A stretch of 64,000 nucleotides of DNA from Shimia sagamensis (GCF_900182745.1 NZ_FXTY01000002.1:124001-188000), one strand, 5' to 3'; numbered from the stretch's first letter, positions 47,629-57,017 are shown. Numbers and translations are program-made. The notes: generated from the letters alone by a model not told the origin.

Positions 47629-49044
47629 ATGACAGGCCAGGTCGTCACCCGTTTTGCCCCATCGCCCACCGGTTATCTGCACATCGGCGGCGCACGTACG
47701 GCGCTGTTCAACTGGCTTTATGCCCGCGGCCGCGGCGGCAAGTTCCTGCTGCGCATCGAAGACACCGATCGTGAGCGCTCCACACCTGAAGCCACCACAG
47801 CCATACTGCAAGGCATGAACTGGCTTGGCCTCGACCATGACGGCGAGGTTGTGAGCCAGTTTGAAGGCGCAAAACGCCATGCCGAAGTTGCACTACAGCT
47901 TCTCGAAGAAGGCAAAGCGTACAAATGCTTCGCCACTCAAGATGAAATTGCCGCCTTCCGTGATGAGGCCCGCGCAGAAGGCAAATCCACCCATTTCCGC
48001 AGCCCATGGCGCGACGCGGATGCCTCCACCCATCCGGATGCGCCTTTTGTGATCCGCATCAAAGCCCCACGTGACGGCGAAACCGTGATCCGCGATCAGG
48101 TTCAAGGGGATGTGACCATTCGCAACGACCAGCTGGATGACATGATCCTGTTACGCTCGGATGGTACACCGGTTTACATGCTTGCAGTTGTTGTAGATGA
48201 CCACGACATGGGCGTGACCCACGTGATCCGTGGCGACGATCACCTCAACAATGCCGCGCGCCAGATGATGATCTACAACGCAATGGGCTGGGATCTACCG
48301 GTTTATGCGCACATTCCTCTAATCCACGGAGCAGACGGCAAAAAACTGTCCAAGCGCCACGGCGCCCTTGGTGCACAGGAATACCAAGCCATGGGCTATC
48401 CTGCCGCGGGCATGCGCAACTACCTCGCGCGCCTTGGTTGGAGTCACGGTGACGATGAGTTTTTCACCGATGTTCAGGCCAAAGAATGGTTTGATCTGGA
48501 CAGCATTGGCAAAAGCCCGGCGCGCTTTGACACCAAAAAGCTGGAGAACATCTGCGGCCAGCACATCGCCGTGAGTGAGGATGCTGCATTGCTGCAAGAG
48601 ATTGTGAATTACCTTGATGCCGCAGACCAGCCGGCGCTGAGCGAGCCTCAGACCGTATTACTACGGGATGCGCTCTATTGCCTCAAGGATCGCGCGAAGA
48701 CCTTCCCCGATCTTCTTGAAAAAGCACACTTTTCAATAACATCCCGTCCAATTGACGTGGAAGAAAAGGCGGCCAAACACCTCGATTCAGTATCCCGTGG
48801 TATACTGAATGATTTGACGCCGCAGCTGCAAAATGCTAGCTGGTCGCGTGAAGGGCTTGAGGCTGTAACGAGCAGTTACTGCGAAGCCAATGAAATCAAG
48901 TTCGGCAAGATGGCTGGTCCGCTCAGGGCGGCGCTGGCTGGCCGAGCTGCGACCCCCAGCGTTTTTGACATGATGCTGGTGCTGGGACGCGAGGAATCTC
49001 TCGCGCGTCTGACAGACGCTGCCAAAGATAACGCGACGGAATAA
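47629..49044 (+). CDS. gltX: Glutamate-tRNA ligase
   Basis: A 471-residue class I synthetase. The HIGH-like motif is in [20 protein letters not shown], and the KMSKS-like motif is [21 protein letters not shown] and [15 protein letters not shown] are typical. It charges tRNA-Glu, and in alphaproteobacteria one GltX copy may also charge tRNA-Gln for later amidation. Its stop codon forms part of a nine-pair palindrome. gltA follows after 85 bp. Confidence 0.96.
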   Translation: MTGQVVTRFAPSPTGYLHIGGARTALFNWLYARGRGGKFLLRIEDTDRERSTPEATTAILQGMNWLGLDHDGEVVSQFEGAKRHAEVALQLLEEGKAYKCFATQDEIAAFRDEARAEGKSTHFRSPWRDADASTHPDAPFVIRIKAPRDGETVIRDQVQGDVTIRNDQLDDMILLRSDGTPVYMLAVVVDDHDMGVTHVIRGDDHLNNAARQMMIYNAMGWDLPVYAHIPLIHGADGKKLSKRHGALGAQEYQAMGYPAAGMRNYLARLGWSHGDDEFFTDVQAKEWFDLDSIGKSPARFDTKKLENICGQHIAVSEDAALLQEIVNYLDAADQPALSEPQTVLLRDALYCLKDRAKTFPDLLEKAHFSITSRPIDVEEKAAKHLDSVSRGILNDLTPQLQNASWSREGLEAVTSSYCEANEIKFGKMAGPLRAALAGRAATPSVFDMMLVLGREESLARLTDAAKDNATE

Positions 49045-49064
49045 CGCCTGTTAATCAGGCGTTA
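49042..49064 (+). other. Perfect hairpin at the gltX stop codon
   Basis: TAACGCCTG (49042-49050, starting with the stop codon) pairs perfectly with CAGGCGTTA (49056-49064) around TTAAT. No T-run follows, so it may slow rather than end transcription or protect the gltX message 3' end. Confidence 0.6.
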
Positions 49065-49129
49065 AGACGTCGCAGACACAACGCGCCGGGGCGATCCGCG
49101 TCCCCGGCTACATAGGAAGGAAAACTGCC

Positions 49130-50425
49130 ATGTCCGAGGCCAAGAAAACCGCAACCCTTACGATTGACGGCGCATCTTACGAGTTGCCAATCCACTCCCC
49201 TACTTGCGGTCCGGATGTGCTCGACATCCGCAAACTTTACGGCCAGGCCGGTGTGTTCACCTATGACCCAGGTTTCACATCCACTGCCTCTTGTGAATCC
49301 ACCATCACCTATATTGATGGCGAAGAAGGTGTTCTGACACACCGCGGCTATCCAATTGGTGACCTTGCGGGCAAGTCCCATTACCTCGAAGTCTGCTACC
49401 TGCTGCTCTACGGCACATTGCCAACTGCAACAGAGCTGGAAACCTTTGAAACCACCATCACCCGCCACACGATGCTGCACGAGCAAATGGCAACGTTCTT
49501 CCGTGGCTTCCGCCGTGATGCACACCCAATGGCCATTATGGTGGGTGTGGTTGGCGCGATGTCCGCGTTCTACCACGACAGCACCGACATCAACGATCCG
49601 CTTCAACGTGAAATCGCCTCACATCGCCTGATTGCAAAAATGCCAACTATTGCTGCCATGGCATATAAGTACACAATTGGTCAGCCGTTTGTGTCCCCAC
49701 GCAACGACCTAGATTACGCTTCGAACTTCCTACGCATGTGCTTTGCCGTGCCGGCCGAAGACTACGAAGTGAACCCGATCCTGTCGCGCGCGATGGACCG
49801 TATCTTCACGTTGCATGCTGATCACGAGCAGAACGCCTCAACCTCAACGGTGCGTCTGGCGTCTTCTTCCGGTGCCAACCCGTTTGCCTGTATTGCTGCG
49901 GGTATTGCCTGCCTCTGGGGCCCGGCTCACGGCGGCGCCAATCAAGCTTGCCTCGAGATGCTGAAAGAGATTGGGTCTGTGGATCGCATCCCGGAATTCA
50001 TCGCGCGCGCCAAAGACAAGAGCGATCCGTTCCGTCTGATGGGCTTTGGCCACCGTGTTTACAAAAACATGGATCCCCGTGCGACTGTGATGAAGCAATC
50101 CGCGGATGAAGTGCTGGAGCTGCTGGGTGTCGACGACAACCCACTGCTGCAAGTTGCCTCCGAGCTGGAGCGCATCGCGCTGAGCGATCCGTACTTCAAA
50201 GAGAAGAAGCTGTTCCCGAACGTGGACTTCTACTCCGGCATCATTCTCGAAGCGATGGGCTTCCCAACTTCAATGTTCACACCAATCTTTGCAATGTCTC
50301 GTACTGTTGGCTGGATTTCTCAGTGGAAAGAACAACTGTCCGATCCGGGCCACAAAATTGGACGTCCGCGTCAGCTGTACCTAGGCGAAGACGTGCGCGC
50401 CTACACAGACATCGAAAACCGCTAA
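49130..50425 (+). CDS. gltA: Citrate synthase (type II)
   Basis: A 431-residue hexameric-type citrate synthase, condensing oxaloacetate and acetyl-CoA. It has the N-terminal small strand domain ([16 protein letters not shown]), [20 protein letters not shown], and catalytic residues in [11 protein letters not shown] (His), [13 protein letters not shown] (His), and [13 protein letters not shown] (Asp). A strong AGGAAGG ribosome site precedes it and a clean terminator follows. Confidence 0.97.
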   Translation: MSEAKKTATLTIDGASYELPIHSPTCGPDVLDIRKLYGQAGVFTYDPGFTSTASCESTITYIDGEEGVLTHRGYPIGDLAGKSHYLEVCYLLLYGTLPTATELETFETTITRHTMLHEQMATFFRGFRRDAHPMAIMVGVVGAMSAFYHDSTDINDPLQREIASHRLIAKMPTIAAMAYKYTIGQPFVSPRNDLDYASNFLRMCFAVPAEDYEVNPILSRAMDRIFTLHADHEQNASTSTVRLASSSGANPFACIAAGIACLWGPAHGGANQACLEMLKEIGSVDRIPEFIARAKDKSDPFRLMGFGHRVYKNMDPRATVMKQSADEVLELLGVDDNPLLQVASELERIALSDPYFKEKKLFPNVDFYSGIILEAMGFPTSMFTPIFAMSRTVGWISQWKEQLSDPGHKIGRPRQLYLGEDVRAYTDIENR

Positions 50426-50447
50426 ACCAAACGGTTTTGACAACTTC

Positions 50448-50479
50448 AAACGCGCCGGAACCTTTTCCGGCGCGTTTTT
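50448..50479 (+). terminator. Terminator of gltA
   Basis: AAACGCGCCGGAA (50448-50460) pairs perfectly with TTCCGGCGCGTTT (50465-50477), loop CCTT, ending in five T. A very strong intrinsic terminator. Confidence 0.95.
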
Positions 50480-50543
50480 GCATTGCACAACCTCTCAAAT
50501 CGCAAAATTGACCATTTTGGCTTTGATCCAGCCCAAGTTCATA

Positions 50544-50556
50544 CACGTTTAACGTG
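50544..50556. promoter_or_regulatory. 13-bp palindrome CAC-N7-GTG, site 1
   Basis: CACGTTTAACGTG is a perfect 6-1-6 palindrome 162 bp before the first RTX gene. Two further 13-mers with the same CAC-N7-GTG frame lie upstream of the two RTX genes. Confidence 0.5.
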
Positions 50557-50684
50557 CGGAGCAGTGTCCAAATTTCAAAGAATTGGAAAGGTTGGTCACA
50601 CGTCTCGCAACTGCAATTTGTCCAATGGCAATTTTTACCGATCGCGTTGAGAAAACGACCTCCCCAACAATATATGTTTTTTGG

Positions 50685-50697
50685 CACTTATTAAGTG
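50685..50697. promoter_or_regulatory. 13-bp palindrome CAC-N7-GTG, site 2
   Basis: CACTTATTAAGTG is a perfect 6-1-6 palindrome that ends 20 bases before the first RTX start codon, where it could overlap the leader or promoter. Confidence 0.5.
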
Positions 50698-50717
50698 TCG
50701 CAATTTGGAGATGAGTG

Positions 50718-51578
50718 ATGTGGATTCTGGGTCTACTGTTTATGGGACTCGCGGCAAGCAGCCTATCGGGCGGCGATGGATCAGACGATGACAGCACAGC
50801 CGTTGGCTTTACGTCTGACACTGAAACCGATGATGATACCACCACAACCCCGATCGTGTCCGAAGAGGGCGACAATGGGCTCCTGCTTGAAGGCGGAGAT
50901 TCCAACAACGACCTGACGGGGACAGCCGGGCCCGACCTGCTTGACGGCAAAGACGGCGATGACACTTTGCGTGGCCAGGACGGCGAAGATGGCCTTTATG
51001 GTGGTGACGGTGACGACGTTCTTTTTGGCGGTGCTGGCGACGACTACATGACGGGCGGCGAAGGGGACGACGCAGTTTCTGGCGACAACGGCAATGACAC
51101 TCTCTTCGGCTACACTGGCGAGGACACCCTAGAAGGCGGTAGCGGCGACGACTGGCTGTTTGGGGCGGACGTGACCAACCGTGATCCCGAAGTCGCCGAC
51201 AGCTATTTGGAACGTGAGCCAGACACTGAGCTTGAAACGCAAGAACCTTCTGACACTGAAGAAGCCGATGTGTTGTTTGGCGGTACGGGAGATGACCAAT
51301 TGATCCTGGGCGAACATGACACGGCTACCGGCGGCGTTGGCAGCGACACCTTCCACATCGGAAACTGGGTCGAAAGCGACGCCCCAGTGATCACAGATTT
51401 TGATCCGAATGAAGATGTGATTTCCATCATTGTGCCGGACAGTGAGCCCACTCCGGAGATCACAATCGAAGTTGAAATGGGCGAAACCCATATTCTTGCA
51501 AACAATGTCCTGATGGTCCGCATCATCAATGAAGTCGACAACTTTGACGCCTCCGACGTGACCTTCGTTACCCTGTGA
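50718..51578 (+). CDS. RTX-repeat calcium-binding protein A, N-terminally anchored
   Basis: A 286-residue, very acidic protein. Residues 1-17 form a hydrophobic segment (WILGLLFMGLAASSL), followed by an acidic Thr-rich linker. Residues about 72-152 hold eight or so nonapeptides of the RTX type (GGxGxDxLx), e.g. GGDGDDVLFGGAGDDYMTGG, which fold as calcium-loaded beta rolls. A second short repeat stretch (186-217) is followed by a beta-rich end DAPVITDFDPNEDVISI. GGAG lies seven bases before the ATG. It closely resembles the next gene product. No known enzyme domain, and no obvious type I export partner nearby; role unknown. Confidence 0.85.
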   Translation: MWILGLLFMGLAASSLSGGDGSDDDSTAVGFTSDTETDDDTTTTPIVSEEGDNGLLLEGGDSNNDLTGTAGPDLLDGKDGDDTLRGQDGEDGLYGGDGDDVLFGGAGDDYMTGGEGDDAVSGDNGNDTLFGYTGEDTLEGGSGDDWLFGADVTNRDPEVADSYLEREPDTELETQEPSDTEEADVLFGGTGDDQLILGEHDTATGGVGSDTFHIGNWVESDAPVITDFDPNEDVISIIVPDSEPTPEITIEVEMGETHILANNVLMVRIINEVDNFDASDVTFVTL

Positions 51579-51658
51579 TCTTGCAGGTGGCCAACCATTC
51601 CACCTTCACTACAGCTTGCATTGCGACTTCTCATAGGCATTGACGTTCACCCTGAAAT

Positions 51659-51690
51659 ACGCGCCGGCCTTTCGCTTTCGGCGCGTTCAT
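51659..51690 (+). terminator. Terminator-like hairpin after RTX gene A
   Basis: ACGCGCCG (51659-51666) pairs perfectly with CGGCGCGT (51679-51686), loop of twelve, then TCAT. Weak T-tract, so termination may be partial. Confidence 0.55.
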
Positions 51691-51768
51691 TGTGGTTCAT
51701 TGATGCGCTCTCAGAAACAATCTGCTCAGACTCTAATGAATTGAGTGCAATCCCGTTCAAATGTGCCT

Positions 51769-51793
51769 CAAATATTTGACACGCATAGCGTGT
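51769..51793. promoter_or_regulatory. Adjacent palindromes, including CAC-N7-GTG site 3
   Basis: CAAATATTTG (51769-51778) is directly followed by ACACGCATAGCGTGT (51779-51793), which contains CACGCATAGCGTG. This gives RTX gene B the same kind of 13-mer as gene A, about 195 bp before its start codon. Confidence 0.5.
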
Positions 51794-51987
51794 TTAAGGC
51801 AACTTGCATACGACATGGCTCGGAAGCCAATTGGGACGCGTAGAAGACGCGCAACAAACGATTGATCCCCCAAATCCACATTCTGCGGATGTCATCTAGT
51901 GGGCCGTCTGTTTCATCCAAATGTCTTCCGATGGCCAGCACATTTCTAAACGCGTGCAATTTTGACGCGAAACTAGGAGAGACCAAC

Positions 51988-52881
51988 ATGATGTTTTTGG
52001 GTTTGTTGCTCGCAGGTCTGGGGATCGCAGCAATTGCTGATTTTGGCGGTTCCGATGACGGAGACAGCGACGACGGTAATGGCGTCAACACCAACAACGA
52101 CCTCAACACCAACGGTGGCATTAACGACGAAATCACATCCCGATCCATCACACGTGATGGCGAGGTCGGCCTCATGCTCGAAGGCTCTGACAACGACAAT
52201 GAAATTTATGCGACGAATGGTCCAGACATCCTCTCCGGCGAAGACGGCGACGACAGCCTGCGCGGTCGCGACGGCCAGGACTACCTCTTAGGCGGCGACG
52301 GCGCGGATTCCCTTTACGGACAATCCTCAGACGACGTTCTGCATGGCGGTGCCGGAGATGACGAGCTACATGGCGGCAGCGGCAATGACACCCTGTTTGG
52401 AGCCGGTGGCGACGACGCTCTTTATGGTGGCCCGGGCAACGACGAGTTGGTTGGAACAGACATCTTCAACCGCGATCTCGAAATTGCCGACCGCTACACC
52501 CCAGAAGACCCGTCCACTCCCTTGGCGGTCGTTACACCAACCCAGGCAGAAGCCAACCTATTGGACGGTGGCGACGGTGACGATTGTCTGCTGGTGGGCG
52601 AAGGCGACACTGCCACAGGCGGCGCCGGCCATGATCACTTCGAAGTAGGCTACTGGGTCGAGGATGAGGACAATGTACCCGTTGTCACAGATTTCAATGA
52701 AGCCGAGGACGTCATCGAGGTCCACTATCTCGCGGGTGATCCAGAACCAACCATCACCTTGGAAACTGAAAGCGATGAAACAATGGTCTATGCGGATGGC
52801 CAACTTGTGCTGCGCGTGCAGGGCGACAGTGACACACTCACTACCGATGATGTGCAGTTGGCCGAAATCACCGTGTCCTAA
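51988..52881 (+). CDS. RTX-repeat calcium-binding protein B, paralogue of A
   Basis: A 297-residue acidic protein. The start at 51988 follows AGGAGA by seven bases and puts a hydrophobic segment (FLGLLLAGLGIAAIADFGG) at the very N-terminus, as in protein A. An Asp/Asn/Gly linker follows, then about eight RTX nonapeptides (residues 80-155). Next comes a region paired with protein A: TDIFNRDLEIADRY here, ADVTNRDPEVADSY there. The end, VPVVTDFNEAEDVIEV, also aligns with protein A. The pair arose by duplication. Likely calcium-binding at the cell surface or in the periplasm; function unknown. Confidence 0.85.
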   Translation: MMFLGLLLAGLGIAAIADFGGSDDGDSDDGNGVNTNNDLNTNGGINDEITSRSITRDGEVGLMLEGSDNDNEIYATNGPDILSGEDGDDSLRGRDGQDYLLGGDGADSLYGQSSDDVLHGGAGDDELHGGSGNDTLFGAGGDDALYGGPGNDELVGTDIFNRDLEIADRYTPEDPSTPLAVVTPTQAEANLLDGGDGDDCLLVGEGDTATGGAGHDHFEVGYWVEDEDNVPVVTDFNEAEDVIEVHYLAGDPEPTITLETESDETMVYADGQLVLRVQGDSDTLTTDDVQLAEITVS

Positions 52882-52990
52882 GACCGCTTTCGAGGTCAAA
52901 CAGGTTGGCCATGATGGCTCAGCCGCGGCGGGCATTGATCAAACCGCCGCGCCGCCGTGCTGGACACAGGCCAAAAACACAATTAAACAC

Positions 52991-53022
52991 GGCGCCATGG
53001 GTCCGCAGTTCACCCAGGCGCC
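52991..53022. other. Long imperfect hairpin after RTX gene B
   Basis: GGCGCC (52991-52996) and GGCGCC (53017-53022), with GGGT (52999-53002) pairing ACCC (53012-53015) inside, form a stem in the 266-bp gap before the DUF2087 gene. No T-run follows. The rest of the gap shows no supported gene. Confidence 0.4.
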
Positions 53023-53147
53023 GCCGGTCAGTCAGACTTTGCTAAACCTGCGAGACATCTTTCGACAGCATGCTTTTTGCACGTGCCGTCGACAAGGGCG
53101 GCCATCGACCCCGACTTCGGGATGCACGATGTCAAAAGGATGCCCTC

Positions 53148-53657
53148 ATGTCACAAGACGTGATCCCTCTGTACGTGGCCGACGTTTCAGCCTTCACCAA
53201 AACACTGCGCAAGTCTCTGACCGAGCAAGATACCCTGCCCGGCCACGCCGCCATGTTGGCGCTGGTGGCCAAAGCCGCAGGGTTTCAGAACCACCAACAT
53301 CTAAAAGCAGCCAAACCCGCGGAGGACACCGCGCTGGACGAATTGGCCCTCAAACGCGCCCTGCGTGTGTTTGATGATTCAGGTCGCATGTTCCGCTGGC
53401 CGAAATGGACCAAAGTACAAGGCCTTTGTCTCTGGACCTTCTGGGCCCGGATGCCGGCGCACAAAGATTTGACGGAGAGAGACGTCAACGAGATCCTGAA
53501 AACCGGCCTCAACTTTGACGATCATGTCCTACTGCGCCGGTCCCTCATCGACCACAAACTGGCGGAACGCACCATCGATGGCCGTGTCTATCGCCGCATA
53601 GAACAAAGGCCAACGCCCGAAGCGCTGGCCCTCATGAAACGGCTCAAAGAACGGTGA
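53148..53657 (+). CDS. DUF2087 domain protein
   Basis: A 169-residue protein. The C-terminal 90 residues fit DUF2087: FDDSGRMFRWPKWTKVQGLC, TERDVNEILKTGLNFDDHVL, RRSLIDHKLAERTIDGRVYR. This domain is often fused to or found with helix-turn-helix regulators and looks like a small winged-helix-like fold. The N-terminal part is helical (MLALVAKAAGFQNHQHLKA). The start at 53148 follows AAGGA. It ends five bases from the convergent PaaG-like gene. Confidence 0.85.
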   Translation: MSQDVIPLYVADVSAFTKTLRKSLTEQDTLPGHAAMLALVAKAAGFQNHQHLKAAKPAEDTALDELALKRALRVFDDSGRMFRWPKWTKVQGLCLWTFWARMPAHKDLTERDVNEILKTGLNFDDHVLLRRSLIDHKLAERTIDGRVYRRIEQRPTPEALALMKRLKER

Positions 53658-53662
53658 AGGAC

Positions 53663-54439
53663 TTAGCGCCCTTCGTATTTCGCGGGGCGCTTTTCAAGGA
53701 ACGCCACAACACCTTCCTGGAAGTCGCGGGTCTTGCCCAGTTTGCCCTGGCGCTTGGCTTCCTGTTCCATCTGCGCGGTCCAGTCATTGCCATAGCTGTC
53801 CTGAACGGCGCGTTTGATCTCTTTGTAGGCCAGCGTCGGGCCACTTGCGAGATGCGCCGCACGCTTCTTCACTGTGACTTCATAAGCGTCATCTGACACC
53901 GCTTCCCAGATCATGCCCCAGTCATCCGCCTGTCGCGCACTGATCTTGTCCCCAAACAGGGCTGCGCCCATCGCTTTGGCCGCGCCCATCGCCTTGGGCA
54001 ACTCATAGGTGCCACCGGCATCCGGCATCAGGCCAATGCGTGAAAACGCTTGCATGAAGTAGGCACTCTCTTTGGCAATCACCACATCCGCCGCCAGCGC
54101 AAGATTGGCCCCGGCTCCCGCGGCGGCACCATTCACCGCGCTGATAGTTGGAATAGAGCATTCACGGATCGCCCGGATCATCGGCATGTATTCATCACGC
54201 AGCGTGCGCTCCAAATCCATGCTGGCTGCACTGGAGCTGTCACCCAAATCCTGACCAGAGCAAAACGCCTTGCCTGCGCCTGTCAACACCAACACGCGGG
54301 CTTCGGAACCAGCCGCGATCACCGCATCTGTGATTTCCGCCCGCATCTGCTGTGTCATCGCATTAAGCGTGTCCGGCAGGTTCAATGTCACCGTGGCAAC
54401 ACCGTCGGTCACGTCATAAGTAATTGTCTGATAATCCAT
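53663..54439 (-). CDS. Enoyl-CoA hydratase/isomerase, PaaG-like
   Basis: A 258-residue crotonase-fold enzyme. The oxyanion-hole motif GKAFCSGQDLGD and the second NGAAAGAGANLALAAD are typical. At the catalytic position the sequence is IGLMPDAGGTYELP, with Asp140 instead of the hydratase Glu. This matches PaaG, the isomerase that turns 1,2-epoxyphenylacetyl-CoA into the oxepin. A broader crotonase role remains possible, as no other paa gene is near. The start at 54439 (MDYQTITYDV) is preferred to 54493. It follows ccmH. Confidence 0.87.
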   Translation of the reverse strand: MDYQTITYDVTDGVATVTLNLPDTLNAMTQQMRAEITDAVIAAGSEARVLVLTGAGKAFCSGQDLGDSSSAASMDLERTLRDEYMPMIRAIRECSIPTISAVNGAAAGAGANLALAADVVIAKESAYFMQAFSRIGLMPDAGGTYELPKAMGAAKAMGAALFGDKISARQADDWGMIWEAVSDDAYEVTVKKRAAHLASGPTLAYKEIKRAVQDSYGNDWTAQMEQEAKRQGKLGKTRDFQEGVVAFLEKRPAKYEGR

Positions 54440-54506
54440 TGGGTCCCTCTCCGCGTCCTGCCCTGTCATCGCATCCCTCTGCTTGTGCTCCAAGCAGGAC
54501 CCGACG

Positions 54507-54980
54507 TCATTCCTTGAGGATTTCCTGAAGCCGCGCTTCTTCCTCGTCGCTCAATGTGCGTTCTGTTGGTGAGCGGGCTGTGGAGCGGCGGCGCGTGTAG
54601 CCAAATCCAACGATCAGCGCGATGATCAACATCACCGGTCCCGCGCCGTAAAGCACCATATTGGTGCCACTGGTGCGCGGCCGCAACAGCACATATTCGC
54701 CGTAGCGATCGACAACAAAGTCGACAACTTCGTCGTTGTTGTCACCTTCCACAAGCCGTTCCCGCACCAAGACCCGCAGGTCTTTGGCAAGCTGGGCATT
54801 GCTGTCGTCAATGCTTTCGTTGCGGCAGACAAGACACCGAAGGTCTTTGGATATGTCCCGTGCCCGCTCTTCCAAAACCGGATCATCTAAAATCTCATCC
54901 GGCTGCACAGCGGCACTTGGCCCTGCCAACATCAGCGCGACAAAAAATGCCGCGCCCCAAGTTTTCAGCGTTGTCATCAT
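54507..54980 (-). CDS. ccmH: Cytochrome c maturation protein CcmH
   Basis: A 157-residue periplasmic-facing protein with a signal segment, the redox motif LRCLVCRNESI with Cys49 and Cys52, and a C-terminal membrane helix (MVLYGAGPVMLIIALIVGF). CcmH reduces the apocytochrome haem-binding cysteines and works with CcmF. The start lies five bases after the ccmF stop, with GGAG inside the ccmF end. The paired ATG codons at 54980 and 54977 are equivalent choices. Confidence 0.95.
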   Translation of the reverse strand: MMTTLKTWGAAFFVALMLAGPSAAVQPDEILDDPVLEERARDISKDLRCLVCRNESIDDSNAQLAKDLRVLVRERLVEGDNNDEVVDFVVDRYGEYVLLRPRTSGTNMVLYGAGPVMLIIALIVGFGYTRRRSTARSPTERTLSDEEEARLQEILKE

Positions 54981-54985
54981 GTCTC

Positions 54986-56959
54986 TCACTCCGCTGGTAC
55001 GCCACCTGCCGGCGCTTTGCGCGCCCCGGCCGCCACACGATAACGGCGGTCGGTCAGGCTCAACAACCCACCAAGAGACATAAGGAAGGACCCGAACCAA
55101 ATCCAGTTGGTCAGCGGCTTAATGTAGGTCCGCACCGTGTACGCGCCATCTGCCTGTGCATCTCCGATTGCCAAATACACGTCCCGCAGAATCCGGTAGT
55201 CAATCGCCGCTTCCGTGGTTGGCATCGCCGCCACCGGATACACGCGCTTCTCAGGATGCAACATAGTCACGTCTTTACCGTCTTTACGCACACGGATGTC
55301 CGCCATCGTCGTCAGGTAGTTTGGCCCTTCGGTTTCGCGCACACCTTCCAGCGTGATTTCATAGGCCCCAACCATATATGGCTGGCCAAGTTGAGCGACA
55401 CGAATGTCCTCCTGCTCCCAGGCCATCAATCCTGCGATACCAAAGATGGTCACACCAAAGCCCGCATGCGCGACTGCTTTGCCCCAATCCGCTCGCGGCA
55501 GACGGCTCAAACGCCCAATCCGATCCCCCAGCGCCCCGCGGCCCGTGCGCGACATCAGGTCAATCACAGCGCCCATCAGGAGCCACGCCCCAAGGAACAA
55601 GCCAACAGGCCCCAACAGCGAGCGTCCGCCCTGAATGGTCCATGCCAAACCACCAAGCGCCACCGCCAAAACAAATGCTGGTGCCAGCGGTTTCACCACC
55701 TTGCCCAGTTTTGCCCGTTTCCACGGCAACATCGCACCAACTGGCAAGACCAACCCCAAAAGCACCATAAACGGCGTGAACGCCATATTGAAAAATGGCG
55801 CGCCCACGCTGAGTTTACGCTCAAAGAACATCTCGCTCACCAACGGCCAGATTGTGCCAATGAACACCACAAAGCAGGCCACGGCCAAAAGGATATTGTT
55901 GAGAACCAGTGCGCTTTCGCGGCTGACCACGCCAAAGACACCTTTGGCTTCCATTTGACCCGCCCGCGCCGCAAACAAGGTCAGTGCACCACCGGTGAAA
56001 AACACCAAAATACCTAAGATGAACACGCCACGTTCCGGATCATTGGCAAAGGCATGCACCGACGTGATCACACCGGAACGCACAATAAATGTCCCAATCA
56101 ACGAGAAGCTAAACGCCATAATCGCCAGCAGGATGGTCCAGCTCTTCAGGCTTTCGCGTTTCTCCACCACGATGGCGGAGTGCAGCAAAGCAGCCGCCAG
56201 AAGCCAAGGCATAAAGGAGGCGTTTTCCACCGGATCCCAGAACCAGAAACCGCCCCAACCAAGCTCGTAATAGGCCCACCAGGATCCCAGCGCGATGCCG
56301 ATGGTCAGGAACACCCAGGCCGCCAAGGTCCAAGGCCGCACCCAGCGGCCCCAAGCCGCATCAACACGACCTTCGATCAGCGCCGCAATCGCAAAGGAGA
56401 AGGCCATCGAAAGCCCAACATAGCCGAGGTACAAAAACGGCGGGTGCAATGCGAGGCCGACGTCCTGCAACAGTGGGTTCAAATCACGACCATCAAACGG
56501 CACCGCATCCATGCGCTCAAACGGGTTGGAGGTAAACAGGATGAAGGCAAAGAAGGCCACAGCCACAGCGCCTTGGATCGCCAAGGCGCGAGACCGAATG
56601 CTAGGCGGCAGATTGCCGCCAAACCAGGCCAAACAGGCTCCAAACAGCGTCAGGATCAACACCCACAACAGCATGGACCCTTCGTGGTTGCCCCACACTC
56701 CGCTGATTTTATACAGCATCGGTTTGAGCGTGTGCGAGTTGCCAGTCACCAAGGACACCGAGAAGTCCGAGGTCACAAAGGCGTACGTCAGCGCCGCAAA
56801 GCTGAACGACGCGAACAGGAACTGCAGACCTGCGGCCGGTTCCGCCACAGCCATCCAGCCGGGCCAGCGCATTTGCGCGCCTACAAGTGGGACAATTGCC
56901 TGCACCAATGCGGTGACGGCGGCGAGGATCAGGGCAAAGTGGCCAAGTTCTACTATCAT
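54986..56959 (-). CDS. ccmF: Haem lyase subunit CcmF
   Basis: A 657-residue membrane protein with about fifteen hydrophobic segments. The WWD haem-handling motif is WGGFWFWDPVENASFMPWL. GNHEGSMLLWVLIL, HPPFLYLGYVG and the late NYLTTMADIRV are standard. It attaches haem carried by CcmE to cytochromes. The start MIVELGHFALIL at 56959 is preferred; a longer frame would overlap the holin gene. The 58-bp gap to the holin gene upstream may hold a promoter. Confidence 0.96.
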   Translation of the reverse strand: MIVELGHFALILAAVTALVQAIVPLVGAQMRWPGWMAVAEPAAGLQFLFASFSFAALTYAFVTSDFSVSLVTGNSHTLKPMLYKISGVWGNHEGSMLLWVLILTLFGACLAWFGGNLPPSIRSRALAIQGAVAVAFFAFILFTSNPFERMDAVPFDGRDLNPLLQDVGLALHPPFLYLGYVGLSMAFSFAIAALIEGRVDAAWGRWVRPWTLAAWVFLTIGIALGSWWAYYELGWGGFWFWDPVENASFMPWLLAAALLHSAIVVEKRESLKSWTILLAIMAFSFSLIGTFIVRSGVITSVHAFANDPERGVFILGILVFFTGGALTLFAARAGQMEAKGVFGVVSRESALVLNNILLAVACFVVFIGTIWPLVSEMFFERKLSVGAPFFNMAFTPFMVLLGLVLPVGAMLPWKRAKLGKVVKPLAPAFVLAVALGGLAWTIQGGRSLLGPVGLFLGAWLLMGAVIDLMSRTGRGALGDRIGRLSRLPRADWGKAVAHAGFGVTIFGIAGLMAWEQEDIRVAQLGQPYMVGAYEITLEGVRETEGPNYLTTMADIRVRKDGKDVTMLHPEKRVYPVAAMPTTEAAIDYRILRDVYLAIGDAQADGAYTVRTYIKPLTNWIWFGSFLMSLGGLLSLTDRRYRVAAGARKAPAGGVPAE

Positions 56960-57017
56960 GGCCCCTATATACGCCGACGCGCGGGCGGGGCCAATGCAAA
57001 TCGGACCCGCCAGATGA

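Larger units (their letters stand above)
51579..51987. other. 409-bp gap between the RTX genes
   Basis: No gene is supported. The gap holds a terminator-like hairpin at 51659-51686, a palindrome CAAATATTTG (51769-51778) abutting the third CAC-N7-GTG site (51780-51792), and an AGGAGA ribosome site at 51975-51980. An in-frame ATG at 51862 for the second gene would add 42 residues without export features, so the gap is taken as regulatory. Confidence 0.6.

Noticed and set aside
50718-52881. RTX toxins (haemolysin type)
   Set aside because: The proteins are short, have no toxin domain, no activating acyltransferase and no type I transporter genes beside them.
54860-56017. Plus-strand open frame of 385 codons opposite ccmF and ccmH
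   Set aside because: Rich in Arg, Pro, His and Gln with no domain; antisense shadow of ccmF.
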